From contig NZ_CP119520.1 in NCBI RefSeq assembly GCF_029223865.1, forward strand, positions 6,200,001 through 6,264,000: a stretch of 64,000 nt of DNA, written 5' to 3'. Shown piece by piece: positions 53,130 through 63,075 of this stretch. The position numbers were made by a program, and so were the translations under genes. Source of the DNA: Telluria mixta (GTDB lineage Bacteria > Pseudomonadota > Gammaproteobacteria > Burkholderiales > Burkholderiaceae_D). Within the stretch, counting starts at the first letter, position 1. Every line of letters begins with the position of its first letter. Below the pieces are notes generated by a model. That model made no database searches, was not told the origin of the DNA, and was given only the letters and a program-made list of their open reading frames with translations.

Positions 53130-53528
53130 ATGCAAACGCAAAGGGTGTTTCATACGGGCGCGGTGACGAGTCTCGTCATCCTGTTCGCCTGGCTGCTGGT
53201 CTGGGAAATCGTCGTCGCGCCGCTCCATCCGGGCGGCTCGCTGCTGGCGCTAAAGGCCCTGCCGCTGCTGCTGCCGCTGCGCGGCGTCCTCAAGCGCGAC
53301 CTGTACACGCTGCAGTGGTCGTCGATGGTGATCCTGATCTACTTCGTCGAAGGCGTCGTCCGCGCCTGGAGCGACAGGACGGAAATCTCGCGCATGATGG
53401 CGCTGGGCGAAGTGCTGCTCGTGGTTTCGTACTTCCTGTTCGCCCTGCTGTACCTCCGCCCGTACAAGAAGCAGGCGCAGAAGCTGGCCAAGGAATTGCT
53501 CGACAAGGTCAAAGTGCCGCATGACTGA
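53130..53528 (+). CDS. DUF2069 membrane protein
   Basis: A 132-residue inner-membrane protein with about four hydrophobic segments: SLVILFAWLLVWEIVVAPL, LLALKALPLLLPLRGVL, VILIYFVEGVVRAW and VLLVVSYFLFALLYL. This matches the DUF2069 family, whose function is unknown. It lies 3 bp after wrbA and overlaps the next gene by 8 nt, so it belongs to the same operon. Confidence 0.88.
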   Translation: MQTQRVFHTGAVTSLVILFAWLLVWEIVVAPLHPGGSLLALKALPLLLPLRGVLKRDLYTLQWSSMVILIYFVEGVVRAWSDRTEISRMMALGEVLLVVSYFLFALLYLRPYKKQAQKLAKELLDKVKVPHD

Positions 53529-54930
53529 CGGCTTTATTGAACGCTGCAGCGCCATCGTCGGACCGAACAACGTCCTCGTCGACGAGCACGACACCGCCCC
53601 CTATCTGACCGACTGGCGCGGCCGCTTCACGGGCCGCGCCCGCGCCGTCGTCCGTCCCGCGAGCACGGCGGAAGTGGCCGCCGTCGTGCGCCTGTGCGCG
53701 GAACTGCGCGTCCCGGTCGTGCCGCAGGGCGGCCGCACGGGCCTCGTGCTGGGCAGCGTGCCGGATGCGGCGGGCGACGCCATCGTGCTGTCGCTGCGGC
53801 GCCTGAACCGCATCCGCACCGTCGACACGTTCAACCGCACGATGACCGTGGAAGCCGGCTGCATCCTGCAGGACATCCAGCACGCGGCCGGCGAACACGG
53901 CATGCTGTTCCCGCTGTCGCTGGCGGCCGAAGGCAGCTGCACCATCGGCGGCAACCTGTCGACCAATGCGGGCGGCACGGGCGTCCTGCGCTACGGGAAC
54001 ACGAGAGAATTGTGTCTGGGCCTGGAAGTCGTCACGGCGCAGGGCGAGGTGTGGGACGCGTTGCGCGGCCTGCGCAAGGACAACACGGGCTACGACCTGC
54101 GCGACCTGTACGTGGGCGCGGAAGGCACGCTCGGCGTCATCACCGCGGCCGTGCTGAAACTGTTCCCGCAGCCGAAAGCGGCGATCACGGCGCTCGTCGC
54201 GCTGGCCACCCCGCGCGACGCGCTGGCGCTGCTGAAGCTCGTCGAAGGCGAATGCGGGCCCACGCTGACGGGCTATGAATTGATGAGCGACGTGAGCCTG
54301 CGCCTCGTCGCCAGCCACTTCCCCGATTTGCCGAAGCCGTTCCCGGAACGCTACCCGCAATACGCGCTGCTGGAACTGTCGAGCCACGAATCGGAGGCGC
54401 ACGGCGTGGCGCTGCTGGAACGCGCGATCGAACGGGCGCTGGAAGACGGGCTCGCGCAGGATGCCGCCGTGGCGACGTCCATCGCCCAGTCGCGCGCACT
54501 GTGGGCGATCCGCGAGCACATCCCGCTCGCGCAGGCAGCGGCCGGCAAGAACATCAAGCACGACATCTCCGTGCCGATCTCGCGCATCGCCGACTTCATC
54601 GAGACGACGGACGCGCAGCTGGAAGCGGACTATCCCGGCGTGCAGGTCGTCTGCTTCGGCCACCTGGGCGACGGCAACCTGCACTACAACGTGGCGCCGC
54701 CGGAAGGCATCCATCACGACGACTTCCTCGCCGAGCAAGGCCCCATCAACCGCATCGTGCACGACAGCGCGGCGGCGCACGGCGGGTCGATCTCGGCCGA
54801 GCACGGGATCGGCGCGCTGAAGCGCGACGAACTCCCGCGCTACAAGTCGCAGGTGGAGCTGCAGCTGATGCGGGCCGTCAAGGCCGCGCTCGACCCGCTG
54901 GGCATCATGAACCCCGGTAAAATCCTTTAA
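53521..54930 (+). CDS. FAD-linked oxidase (D-2-hydroxyacid dehydrogenase, GlcD/D2HGDH-like)
   Basis: A 469-residue flavoprotein of the FAD-binding_4/FAD-oxidase_C type, oxidising a D-2-hydroxy acid such as D-lactate or D-2-hydroxyglutarate. The FAD site has VVPQGGRTGLVLGSVPD near residue 65 and GGNLSTNAGGTGVLRYG near 145. The C-terminal metal-type motifs HLGDGNLHYN and SAEHGIGALKRDEL are present. It overlaps the DUF2069 gene by 8 nt and precedes a DUF4124 gene by 12 bp. Confidence 0.88.
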   Translation: MTDGFIERCSAIVGPNNVLVDEHDTAPYLTDWRGRFTGRARAVVRPASTAEVAAVVRLCAELRVPVVPQGGRTGLVLGSVPDAAGDAIVLSLRRLNRIRTVDTFNRTMTVEAGCILQDIQHAAGEHGMLFPLSLAAEGSCTIGGNLSTNAGGTGVLRYGNTRELCLGLEVVTAQGEVWDALRGLRKDNTGYDLRDLYVGAEGTLGVITAAVLKLFPQPKAAITALVALATPRDALALLKLVEGECGPTLTGYELMSDVSLRLVASHFPDLPKPFPERYPQYALLELSSHESEAHGVALLERAIERALEDGLAQDAAVATSIAQSRALWAIREHIPLAQAAAGKNIKHDISVPISRIADFIETTDAQLEADYPGVQVVCFGHLGDGNLHYNVAPPEGIHHDDFLAEQGPINRIVHDSAAAHGGSISAEHGIGALKRDELPRYKSQVELQLMRAVKAALDPLGIMNPGKIL

Positions 54931-54942
54931 CCGGACACGATC

Positions 54943-55377
54943 ATGATGCGCTTCCTCCCCCTGCTCGCCGCCTGCCTGCTGACCAACGCCCTCGCCGACC
55001 CGGTCTACAAATGCACGCAGGACGGCAAGACGAGTTACTCGGATCGCCCGTGCGTCCACGGCAAATCGGTCGAGCTGCCGCCGCCGGTGGGCATCCGGCC
55101 CGAAGGCGCAGAATCGGTAGCCACGCAGGACGCCCGCACGCTCGTCGAACTGGAAAAGCTGCGCATCGCACGGGAGAAGGAACAGGAGCGCATCGCCAAG
55201 GCCGACGCCCGCCAGGCTAGAGCCGCCGCCACGCACCGCAAGCAATGCGCGCGCCTGAACCTGCGCAAGCGCTGGGCCGAGGAAGACGTTGCCCGGCTGA
55301 CGGGCCGTGCGAAAGTGGCCGCGCAGCGCCGCGCGAAACGGGCGACGGAAGCACTGGCGGTGGAATGTCCGGCGTAA
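54943..55377 (+). CDS. DUF4124 domain protein
   Basis: A 144-residue exported protein. A signal peptide ending ALA is followed by the DUF4124 stretch VYKCTQDGKTSYSDRPC, a small Cys-pair domain. The rest is Lys/Arg/Glu-rich and helical, possibly a coiled coil. The ATG-ATG start is ambiguous by one codon. Function unknown. It overlaps the following permease by 13 nt. Confidence 0.8.
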   Translation: MMRFLPLLAACLLTNALADPVYKCTQDGKTSYSDRPCVHGKSVELPPPVGIRPEGAESVATQDARTLVELEKLRIAREKEQERIAKADARQARAAATHRKQCARLNLRKRWAEEDVARLTGRAKVAAQRRAKRATEALAVECPA

Positions 55378-57926
55378 GCCAGCTCCAGCGCTGGCTGCTG
55401 TTCGGCGAGTGGCGCGCGCATCCGATGCGTGCGGTGCTGGCCGTCGTCGCCATCGCCGTCGGCGTCGCGATGGGCTTCGCCATCCACCTGATCAATGCCG
55501 CGGCATTCAACGAATTCAACGCGGCCGTGCAAAGCCTGTCGGGCCAGGCCGACGTCCAGGTGACCGGACGCGAAGCGCTGTTCGCCGAAGACATCTATCC
55601 GCGCCTGGCCACGCACGAGGGCGTCGCCCTCGCCTCGCCCGTGCTGGAAGTCGACGCCGCGCTGGCGGACAAGGGTGGACAACATGCGGGTTCGCTGAAA
55701 ATCGTCGGCCTCGACGCCTTCCGCGCCGGCTACATCGCGCCCGACCTGATGGGCGTGCCGGATGCGGCACATCCCTACGACGTCCTCGCCGACGACGCCG
55801 TGTTCCTGTCGCCGGCCGCGCAGGCGTGGCTGGGCAAGGCGCGCGGCGACACCATCGTCGTCCGCGCCGGCACGCGCGACCTGGCACTGCGCGTGGCGGG
55901 CCCGATCCTGCGCGCGCGCAGCGGCCAGCGCCTCGGCGTGATGGACATCGGCGCGCTGCAGTGGCGCTTCAACCTCACCGGCAAGCTGTCACGCGTCGAC
56001 ATCAAACTGCGCGACGGCGTCGACCGCGCCACGTTCGAACGGGCGCTGGCGGCGGCACTGGAACGCGATTATCCCGGCCGCTTCACGGTCGGCCGGCCCG
56101 GCGACGCCAACCAGGAAAGCCGCAGCAATAACCTCAGCCGCGCGTACCGCGTGAACCTGACCGTGCTGGCGCTCGTGGCGCTGTTCACCGGCGCATTCCT
56201 CGTGTTTTCCACGCAGGCGCTGTCCGTGCTGCGCCGGCGCGGCCAGTTCGCGCTGCTGCGCGTGCTCGGGCTGGAACGGCGCGCGCTGCTGCGGCAAGTG
56301 CTGCTGGAAGGCGGCACCCTGGGCGTGCTCGGCGCCCTGCTCGGCATCGCGGCGGGCTATGGCCTCGCGGCGGCCGCCCTGTCTCTTTTCGGCGGTGACC
56401 TCGGTGCCGGCTACTTTCCGGGCGTGAAGCCGCGCGTGCAGTTCGCGCCCGGCGCCGCCCTCGTCTACTTCGGCCTGGGCCTCGGCGTCGCGCTGCTCGG
56501 CTGCGCCGCACCGGCCCTTGAAGCGGCGCGTGCCCGACCCGCCATCGCGCTCAAGTCCGGCAACGACGAGACCGCGCTGGAACGCCTGAACCGAATCTGG
56601 CCCGCCCTGACGTGCCTGCTGCTCGCCGGCGCCTGCGCATTCGCGCCGCCCGTGTTCGGGCTGCCGCTGTTCGGCTACTTCGCCGTCGCCCTGCTGCTGA
56701 TCGGCGGCATCGGCCTGATGCCCCGGCTGGCGGCCTCCGCGTTCCGGGTGCTGGAGCGGCTGCTGCGCCGGCGCGAAGATCACTCGCCGGTGCTGGCCCT
56801 GACCCTGGCGCGCCTCGCCAACGCGCCGGGCCAGGCGTCGATCGCACTGGGCGGCGTGCTCGCCAGCTTCAGCCTGATGGTCGCGATGGGCATCATGGTC
56901 GCGAGCTTCCGCGTCTCCGTCGACGACTGGATCCTGCACATCCTGCCGGCCGACTTGTACGTGCGCAGCAGTGGCGGCGGGAATACGGGTGGCTTCGGCG
57001 CGCCGGAACAGGCGGCGCTGGCCGGCGTGCCCGGTGTCGCGCGCGCCGCGTTCCTGCGCACGCGGCCGTTATCGCTCGACGCTGCCCGTCCGAATATCGT
57101 GCTCGTCGCGCGCGACCTCGATGCCGCCGATCCGGGCCGCATGCTGGCCCTCGTCGGCGACTCGGCCCCGGTGCCCGCCGGCGCCCGTCCCGTATGGGTG
57201 TCGGAAGCGATGACGGACCTGTACCGCGTGAAGGCCGGCGAGACCCTGAACCTGCCGCTGGGCGGCCGCCCGCAACCGTTCTTCATCGCCGGCGTGTGGC
57301 GCGACTACGCCAACCAGACCGGTTCCGCCGTCGTGCTCCTGAACGACTATCGCGCGCTGACGGGCGACGCGACCGTCACGGATGCTGCGCTGTGGGCCGC
57401 GCCCGGTGCCGACGTCGCACACGTCGAGGCCGCGCTCCGCAAGCTGCCGTTCGGCGCCGCGCTCCAACTGGCCCGGCCCGGCGACATCCGCGCCATGAGT
57501 CTGAGAATCTTCGACCGCAGCTTCGCCGTGACCTATCTGCTGGAAGCGATCGCCATCGCCATCGGCCTGTCCGGCGTGGCGGCTACCTTCTCCGCACAGA
57601 CGCTGGCGCGCGCGAAGGAATTCGGCATGCTGCGCCACGTGGGCGTCACGCGCTGGCAGGTGCTGGGCATCCTCGCCGTCGAGGGCGGCGCGCTGACGGC
57701 ACTCGGCGTGGTCACGGGATTCGTGCTCGGCCTCGTCATCAGCCTGATCCTCGTCTACGTCGTGAATCCGCAATCGTTCCACTGGACGATGCAGCTGCAC
57801 CTGCCGTGGCCTTTGCTGGGCAGCGTCGCGGCCGTGCTCGTGGCGGCGTCCGTCGCGACGGCGCTCGTGTCGGGGCGCTACGCCTTGTCCGGCGGGCCGG
57901 TGCGGGCCGTGCGGGAGGACTGGTGA
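55365..57926 (+). CDS. FtsX-like ABC transporter permease (AttFG-like fusion)
   Basis: An 853-residue inner-membrane protein with two FtsX-type permease modules: an N-terminal helix and large periplasmic domain, three to four helices near 290-420, four more near 440-560 and a final set near 720-850. This resembles a fused AttF-AttG permease. The start at 55365 is inside the DUF4124 3' end. No ATPase gene is adjacent, although FtsX-type permeases normally need one. The AttH-like gene overlaps by 1 nt. Confidence 0.85.
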   Translation: MSGVSQLQRWLLFGEWRAHPMRAVLAVVAIAVGVAMGFAIHLINAAAFNEFNAAVQSLSGQADVQVTGREALFAEDIYPRLATHEGVALASPVLEVDAALADKGGQHAGSLKIVGLDAFRAGYIAPDLMGVPDAAHPYDVLADDAVFLSPAAQAWLGKARGDTIVVRAGTRDLALRVAGPILRARSGQRLGVMDIGALQWRFNLTGKLSRVDIKLRDGVDRATFERALAAALERDYPGRFTVGRPGDANQESRSNNLSRAYRVNLTVLALVALFTGAFLVFSTQALSVLRRRGQFALLRVLGLERRALLRQVLLEGGTLGVLGALLGIAAGYGLAAAALSLFGGDLGAGYFPGVKPRVQFAPGAALVYFGLGLGVALLGCAAPALEAARARPAIALKSGNDETALERLNRIWPALTCLLLAGACAFAPPVFGLPLFGYFAVALLLIGGIGLMPRLAASAFRVLERLLRRREDHSPVLALTLARLANAPGQASIALGGVLASFSLMVAMGIMVASFRVSVDDWILHILPADLYVRSSGGGNTGGFGAPEQAALAGVPGVARAAFLRTRPLSLDAARPNIVLVARDLDAADPGRMLALVGDSAPVPAGARPVWVSEAMTDLYRVKAGETLNLPLGGRPQPFFIAGVWRDYANQTGSAVVLLNDYRALTGDATVTDAALWAAPGADVAHVEAALRKLPFGAALQLARPGDIRAMSLRIFDRSFAVTYLLEAIAIAIGLSGVAATFSAQTLARAKEFGMLRHVGVTRWQVLGILAVEGGALTALGVVTGFVLGLVISLILVYVVNPQSFHWTMQLHLPWPLLGSVAAVLVAASVATALVSGRYALSGGPVRAVREDW

Positions 57927-58993
57927 TGACCATGTTGCGCATCCTACTGCTGTGGCTCGTCGCGGCGTGCGTCCACGCTGGGCCGCCCGTGTTCGCACCG
58001 GTCACGCCGGGACGCACCCTGGCCTTCCCAGCCGATTACGGCGCCCATCCGGACTACCGCACGGAATGGTGGTACGCGACCGGCTGGCTGAAAACACCGG
58101 ACGGCAAGCCGCTCGGTTTCCAGGTCACGTTCTTCCGCAGCCGCACGGAGACGGATCCCGCCAACCCGAGCGCGTTCGCGGCGAAGCAGCTGATCATCGG
58201 CCACGCGGCGCTGTCCGACCCTGCGCTGGGCCACCTCGTACACGACCAGAAAAGCGCCCGCGCCGGCTTCGGCCTCGCCTATGCGAACACGGGGACGACG
58301 GACGTCAAGCTGGACGACTGGAGCATGCGGCGCGAGCCCGACGGCCGCTACCGCGTCGTCGTGCGGTCCGGCGAGCTGTCGTTCACCTTGCGGCTCGCGC
58401 CCACGCAACCGGTGCTGCTGCAGGGCGTCGCGGGCTTTTCGCAAAAGGGATCGCAGGCGGGCCACGCCAGTTATTACTACAGCGAGCCGCACCTGCAAGT
58501 CGACGGCGACGTCGTGCGGGCCGGGCGCAAACAGGCCGTGACGGGCACCGCATGGCTCGACCACGAATGGTCCAGCCAGGTACTCGATACGAATGCGGCA
58601 GGCTGGGACTGGACCGGCGTGAACCTCGACGACGGAGGCGCGCTGATGGCCTTCCGGATCCGCGCGAAGGATGGTAGTACACTGTGGGCCCACGCGACCT
58701 GGCGCGACGGTGCCGGCACGACGACACAATACGGTCCCGACCAGGTCCGCTTCGCACCGCAGCGGACCTGGACATCGCCCCGCACGAACGCCGCCTACCC
58801 GGTGGCGACGCTGCTGACGACCGGGACGACCCAATGGCGCATCGAGCCGCTGCAGCCGGACCAGGAACTGGATTCGCGCCGGTCGACCGGCGCCGTGTAC
58901 TGGGAAGGCGCCGTGACCGTGCAGCGCGACGGCCGCCCCGCCGGACGGGGCTACCTCGAGCTGACCGGCTACGTATCGGCCATGAAACTGTAA
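57926..58993 (+). CDS. AttH-like lipocalin/CrtC-fold protein
   Basis: A 355-residue exported protein with a signal peptide ending VHA. The fold is AttH/hydroxyneurosporene-synthase-like, with DYRTEWWYATGWLKT near residue 45, HASYYYSEPHLQV near 185 and TAWLDHEWSSQVL near 210. The family is tied to FtsX-type exporters, as seen here. ATG at 57926 overlaps the permease stop (TGATG), with GGAGG upstream. A carotenoid hydratase role is unlikely in this context. Confidence 0.85.
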   Translation: MTMLRILLLWLVAACVHAGPPVFAPVTPGRTLAFPADYGAHPDYRTEWWYATGWLKTPDGKPLGFQVTFFRSRTETDPANPSAFAAKQLIIGHAALSDPALGHLVHDQKSARAGFGLAYANTGTTDVKLDDWSMRREPDGRYRVVVRSGELSFTLRLAPTQPVLLQGVAGFSQKGSQAGHASYYYSEPHLQVDGDVVRAGRKQAVTGTAWLDHEWSSQVLDTNAAGWDWTGVNLDDGGALMAFRIRAKDGSTLWAHATWRDGAGTTTQYGPDQVRFAPQRTWTSPRTNAAYPVATLLTTGTTQWRIEPLQPDQELDSRRSTGAVYWEGAVTVQRDGRPAGRGYLELTGYVSAMKL

Positions 58994-59032
58994 GCACCCA
59001 GAAGAATACGAACGACGAACAACGAAGACGAC

Positions 59033-60856
59033 ATGAGCAACGGTTCCACCAGCGACACCCCATCCAACGACTCCACCTCGCGCAAGGGCGCCCTGGCCGC
59101 ATTGAAAGGGCTGCTGCCCTTCCTGCGGCCGTACCGCCGCCAGTTCCTGTTCGCCGGCATCGCCCTGCTCGTCGCGGCCGGCGCCACGCTCGCGATCCCC
59201 GCCGCGTTCAAGCAGATGATCGACCACGGCTTCGGGGCCAGGGGCGGTGCCTCGAACGCGGCCAGCGTCAACGCCACCTTCCTCGCGCTGTTCGGCGTCG
59301 CCGCCGTCCTTGCGGTCGCGACGGCGGCGCGCTACTACACGGTGTCGTGGCTGGGCGAACGCGTGACGGCCGACATCCGCAGCGCCGTCTACGGCCACGT
59401 CGTCGAACAGAGCCCCGAATTCTTCGAGACGACGCGCACGGGCGAAGTCCTGTCGCGCCTCACCACCGACACGACCCTGATCCAGACCGTCGTCGGCACG
59501 AGCATCTCGCTCGCGCTGCGCAATACGCTGCTGTTCGTCGGCGGCCTCGCGATGCTGTTCGTGACGAGCGCGAAGCTCACGTCGATCATCCTCGGCCTGC
59601 TCGTGCTGGTCGTCGTGCCGATCGTGCTGTTCGGCCGGCGCGTACGCAAGCTGTCGCGCGACTCGCAGGACCGCATCGCCGACGCGTCGGCCATCGCCGG
59701 CGAGATCCTCAACGCCATGCCGACCGTGCAGGCCTTCACCCACGAAAAGATCGAGGCGCAGCGCTTCGGGTCCTCCGTCGAAAGCGCGTTCGCGACGGCG
59801 ATGCGCCGCATCCGCGCCCGCGCCGTCCTCACGATGCTCGCGATCGCGCTCGTGTTCGGGGCCATCGTGTTCGTGCTGTGGCTGGGCGCGCACGCCGTCC
59901 TGGAAGGCAGCATGACGGGCGGCGACCTGGGCCAGTTCATCCTGTATGCGTCGATCGTGTCCGGCGCCATCGGCGCCCTGTCCGAAGTGATGGGCGAGGC
60001 GCAGCGCGCCGCCGGCGCCACCGAGCGCCTGCTGGAACTGCTCGCCGTGCGCTCCGACATCCGCAACCCGGCCCACCCGACCCCGCTGCCGAACCGGACG
60101 GCCGGCGGCGCGGCGCTCCAGCTCGCGAACGTGCAGTTCTCGTACCCGTCGCGGCCCGAGACCGCGGCACTGGACCACGTGAACCTCGATGTCAAACCCG
60201 GCGAGACGGTGGCCGTCGTCGGCCCGTCCGGCGCCGGCAAGACGACCCTGTTCCAGCTGCTGCTGCGCTTCTACGACCCGCAGGCCGGCAGCATCCGCCT
60301 CGACGGCGTGGACATCCGCGACCTCGACCTGCACGTGCTGCGCGGCGCCATCGGCATCGTCCCGCAGGACACCGTGATCTTCTCGGCCAACGCGCTGGAA
60401 AACATCCGCTACGGCCGCGCCGACGCGACGGACGCGGAAGTGGTCGCCGCCGCGAAGCTGGCCGCGGCCCACGAATTCATCGAGCGCCTGCCGCAGGGCT
60501 ACCAGTCCTACCTGGGCGAACGCGGCGTGCGGCTCTCGGGCGGCCAGCGCCAGCGCATCGCCATCGCGCGGGCACTCCTCAAGAATCCCCCGCTTCTGCT
60601 GCTGGACGAAGCGACGAGCGCCCTCGACGCGGAGTCGGAACGCCTCGTCCAGCGCGCCCTGGAGGCCGCGATGGTGGGCCGCACGACCCTCATCATCGCG
60701 CACCGCCTGGCCACCGTGCAGCGGGCCGACCGCATCATCGTGATGGAGGACGGGCGTATCGTCGAGACGGGCACGCATGCGTCGCTGGTGGCGCTGGGCG
60801 GCATTTATGCGAACCTGGCCGCTTTACAGTTCCACAACGTCCACGTGGAACATTGA
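59033..60856 (+). CDS. MsbA-like ABC exporter (membrane and ATPase domains)
   Basis: A 607-residue half-transporter. Six transmembrane segments occupy residues about 25-310, and the ATPase lies at about 350-590 with Walker [13 protein letters not shown], signature [14 protein letters not shown], Walker [13 protein letters not shown] and switch His in IIAHRLAT. It should dimerise and export a lipid or drug, and lipid A flipping cannot be told from drug export by sequence alone. It lies 39 bp after the AttH-like gene. Confidence 0.9.
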   Translation: MSNGSTSDTPSNDSTSRKGALAALKGLLPFLRPYRRQFLFAGIALLVAAGATLAIPAAFKQMIDHGFGARGGASNAASVNATFLALFGVAAVLAVATAARYYTVSWLGERVTADIRSAVYGHVVEQSPEFFETTRTGEVLSRLTTDTTLIQTVVGTSISLALRNTLLFVGGLAMLFVTSAKLTSIILGLLVLVVVPIVLFGRRVRKLSRDSQDRIADASAIAGEILNAMPTVQAFTHEKIEAQRFGSSVESAFATAMRRIRARAVLTMLAIALVFGAIVFVLWLGAHAVLEGSMTGGDLGQFILYASIVSGAIGALSEVMGEAQRAAGATERLLELLAVRSDIRNPAHPTPLPNRTAGGAALQLANVQFSYPSRPETAALDHVNLDVKPGETVAVVGPSGAGKTTLFQLLLRFYDPQAGSIRLDGVDIRDLDLHVLRGAIGIVPQDTVIFSANALENIRYGRADATDAEVVAAAKLAAAHEFIERLPQGYQSYLGERGVRLSGGQRQRIAIARALLKNPPLLLLDEATSALDAESERLVQRALEAAMVGRTTLIIAHRLATVQRADRIIVMEDGRIVETGTHASLVALGGIYANLAALQFHNVHVEH

Positions 60857-61010
60857 GTTAGCGGGGCGACAACGCCGAGCTTATTTACACAACGATTCAT
60901 GCCATCCCGGCAAGGATTTGTTGCATGAACACATCGGGAACACGACACAGTTTTGTTTCCCATGGGATACCTGACGTACCATAGCGCAACGTCAGCTTAT
61001 CCCTATTTCC

Positions 61011-63023
61011 ATGAACAAGAAATCGTTCAGCATCGCGAACTGGACTGTCGGCTCCAAGATCACCGCCTTCACGTTCGCCCTCGTCTCCGTCATCCTCGCC
61101 GCCCTCGTCTTCACCATCACGTGGACCACGTCGTCGATGCTGCATGCCCGCGCCATCGCCAACGTCAACTCGGAACTGCAGAGCGTCGTCAACGCCGTCG
61201 AGATGTTCGACAACGTGATGAAGAGCCAGGCGACGAGCTTCGGCCGCATCTTCGCCACGCATTTCGAAGGTGAGTTCACGCTGGACGCCGATACGATTGT
61301 TGCCGTCGGCGACAAGCAGGTGCCCACGCTGAAATCGAACGGCAAGCCTCTGAACCTCGACTTCACCCTCCCCGACCGCTTCACGCACCAGACCGGCGGC
61401 AACGCGACGATCTTCGTGGCCAGCGGCGACGACTTCGTCCGCGTCAGCACCTCCGTCAAGAAGGAAAACGGCGACCGCGCCGTGGGCACGATCCTCGCCC
61501 ACGAGAGCCCCGCCTATGCCGCAATCCGCGCCGGCAAGCCCTACGTCGGCCTGGTGAAGCTGTTCGGCAAGCAGTTCATGACCGACTATGAACCGATCCG
61601 CGACGCATCCGGCAAGGTGATCGGCATCCTGTACATCGGCCTCGACGTCGACGCCAACATCACCGCGCTGCGCGACCGCATCAAGAAGATGAAGGTGGGC
61701 GACACCGGCTATTACTACGTCCTCGACGCGACCCAGGGCAAGACCTACGGCGACCTGATCGTCCACCCGGTCAAGCAGGGCAGGAACATCCTCGCCAGCA
61801 AGGACGCCAGCGGCCGCGAGTTCATCAGGGAGATGCTGGAAACGAAGCACGGCCTGATCACCTATCCGTGGATGAACGCCGAAGCCGGCGAGACGAGCCC
61901 GCGCACGAAGGTGGCCGCCTACACGCTGTTCAAGGACTGGAACTGGATGATCGCCGGCGGCACGTACGAGGACGAGATCACCAAGGAAGCGGCGCACCTG
62001 CGCAACCGCTACATCGGCATCGGCCTCGCGGCGCTGGCGATCTTCGCGGCGATCCTGCACACGGTGATGAAGCGCACGGTCACCCGTCCGCTCGTGCGGG
62101 CCCGCGACGCCGCCGTGCGCATCGCCGAGGGCGACCTCACGGTGCGCATGGCCGTCGACCGCAGCGACGAGATCGGCCTGCTGGCCGAAGCGATGAACAA
62201 CATCAGCGGCAGCCTGTCGAACGTGGTCGGCCAGGTGCGCAGCGGCGCCGAGCAGATCGCCAACGCGTCCGGAGAAATCTCGAGCGGCAACCTGGACCTG
62301 TGCTCGCGCACGGAACAGCAGGCCGTGAACCTGGCCTCCACCGCGAACTCGATGCAGGACCTGACGGAGACCGTGCGCCGCAACGCCGGCGACGCCCGCG
62401 AAGCGAACCAGCTGGCCGTCAACACGTCGATGGTGGCGCAGGAAGGCGGCCGCATGGTGCGCGAAGTGATCGATACGATGGACACGATCAAGGCGTCGTC
62501 TGGCAAGATCGGCGACATCATCGGCGTCATCGACGGCATCGCGTTCCAGACCAATATCCTCGCGCTGAACGCGGCGGTGGAAGCCGCCCGCGCCGGCGAA
62601 CAGGGCCGCGGCTTCGCCGTCGTCGCCACCGAGGTGCGCAACCTTGCCCAGCGTAGCGCCGCCGCGGCAAAGGAGATCAAGGGCCTGATCGTCGCCTCGA
62701 CGGCCGAAGTCGATGCGGGCAGCCGCATCGTGCAGGAAGCGGGCGTCACGATGAACGAAGTGCTGGCCAGCGCGGAAAAAGTCACGGCCATCATGGCCCG
62801 CATCAGCACCGCGAACGCGGCGCAGAGCAGCGGCATCGAGCACATCAACCGCTCGATCGGCGAGATGGACCAGGTCACCCAGCAGAACGCGGCCCTCGTC
62901 GAGGAAGCCAGCGCGGCCGCCCAGGCCATGCAGGAACAGGCCGACCAGCTGGCACGCTCGGTGCGCCTGTTCAAGCTCGACCAACAGCAGGCTTCCGGCC
63001 GCCCTGCCCTCCCGCAGTACTGA
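61011..63023 (+). CDS. Methyl-accepting chemotaxis protein with Cache sensor
   Basis: A 670-residue chemoreceptor. A first membrane helix (about residues 15-42) is followed by a periplasmic Cache_3-Cache_2-type domain to about 325, a second helix, a HAMP domain (about 345-395) and the signalling domain. The hairpin tip [18 protein letters not shown] is near residue 505. A Gln/Glu-rich methylation region and a C-terminal tail follow. The ligand is unknown, and no che genes are in the window. Confidence 0.92.
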   Translation: MNKKSFSIANWTVGSKITAFTFALVSVILAALVFTITWTTSSMLHARAIANVNSELQSVVNAVEMFDNVMKSQATSFGRIFATHFEGEFTLDADTIVAVGDKQVPTLKSNGKPLNLDFTLPDRFTHQTGGNATIFVASGDDFVRVSTSVKKENGDRAVGTILAHESPAYAAIRAGKPYVGLVKLFGKQFMTDYEPIRDASGKVIGILYIGLDVDANITALRDRIKKMKVGDTGYYYVLDATQGKTYGDLIVHPVKQGRNILASKDASGREFIREMLETKHGLITYPWMNAEAGETSPRTKVAAYTLFKDWNWMIAGGTYEDEITKEAAHLRNRYIGIGLAALAIFAAILHTVMKRTVTRPLVRARDAAVRIAEGDLTVRMAVDRSDEIGLLAEAMNNISGSLSNVVGQVRSGAEQIANASGEISSGNLDLCSRTEQQAVNLASTANSMQDLTETVRRNAGDAREANQLAVNTSMVAQEGGRMVREVIDTMDTIKASSGKIGDIIGVIDGIAFQTNILALNAAVEAARAGEQGRGFAVVATEVRNLAQRSAAAAKEIKGLIVASTAEVDAGSRIVQEAGVTMNEVLASAEKVTAIMARISTANAAQSSGIEHINRSIGEMDQVTQQNAALVEEASAAAQAMQEQADQLARSVRLFKLDQQQASGRPALPQY

Positions 63024-63040
63024 CGGAACGGGCGGCTTCG

Positions 63041-63064
63041 GTGTAGAGTAATATGACTCTACAC
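63041..63064. promoter_or_regulatory. Inverted repeat upstream of the threonine-aldolase gene
   Basis: GTGTAGAGT (63041-63049) and ACTCTACAC (63056-63064) are perfect reverse complements separated by AATATG. The repeat ends 11 bp before the TTG start, next to the ribosome site. It could be an operator or an mRNA hairpin limiting translation. No T-run follows. Confidence 0.6.
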
Positions 63065-63075
63065 TGGAGCCTCCC

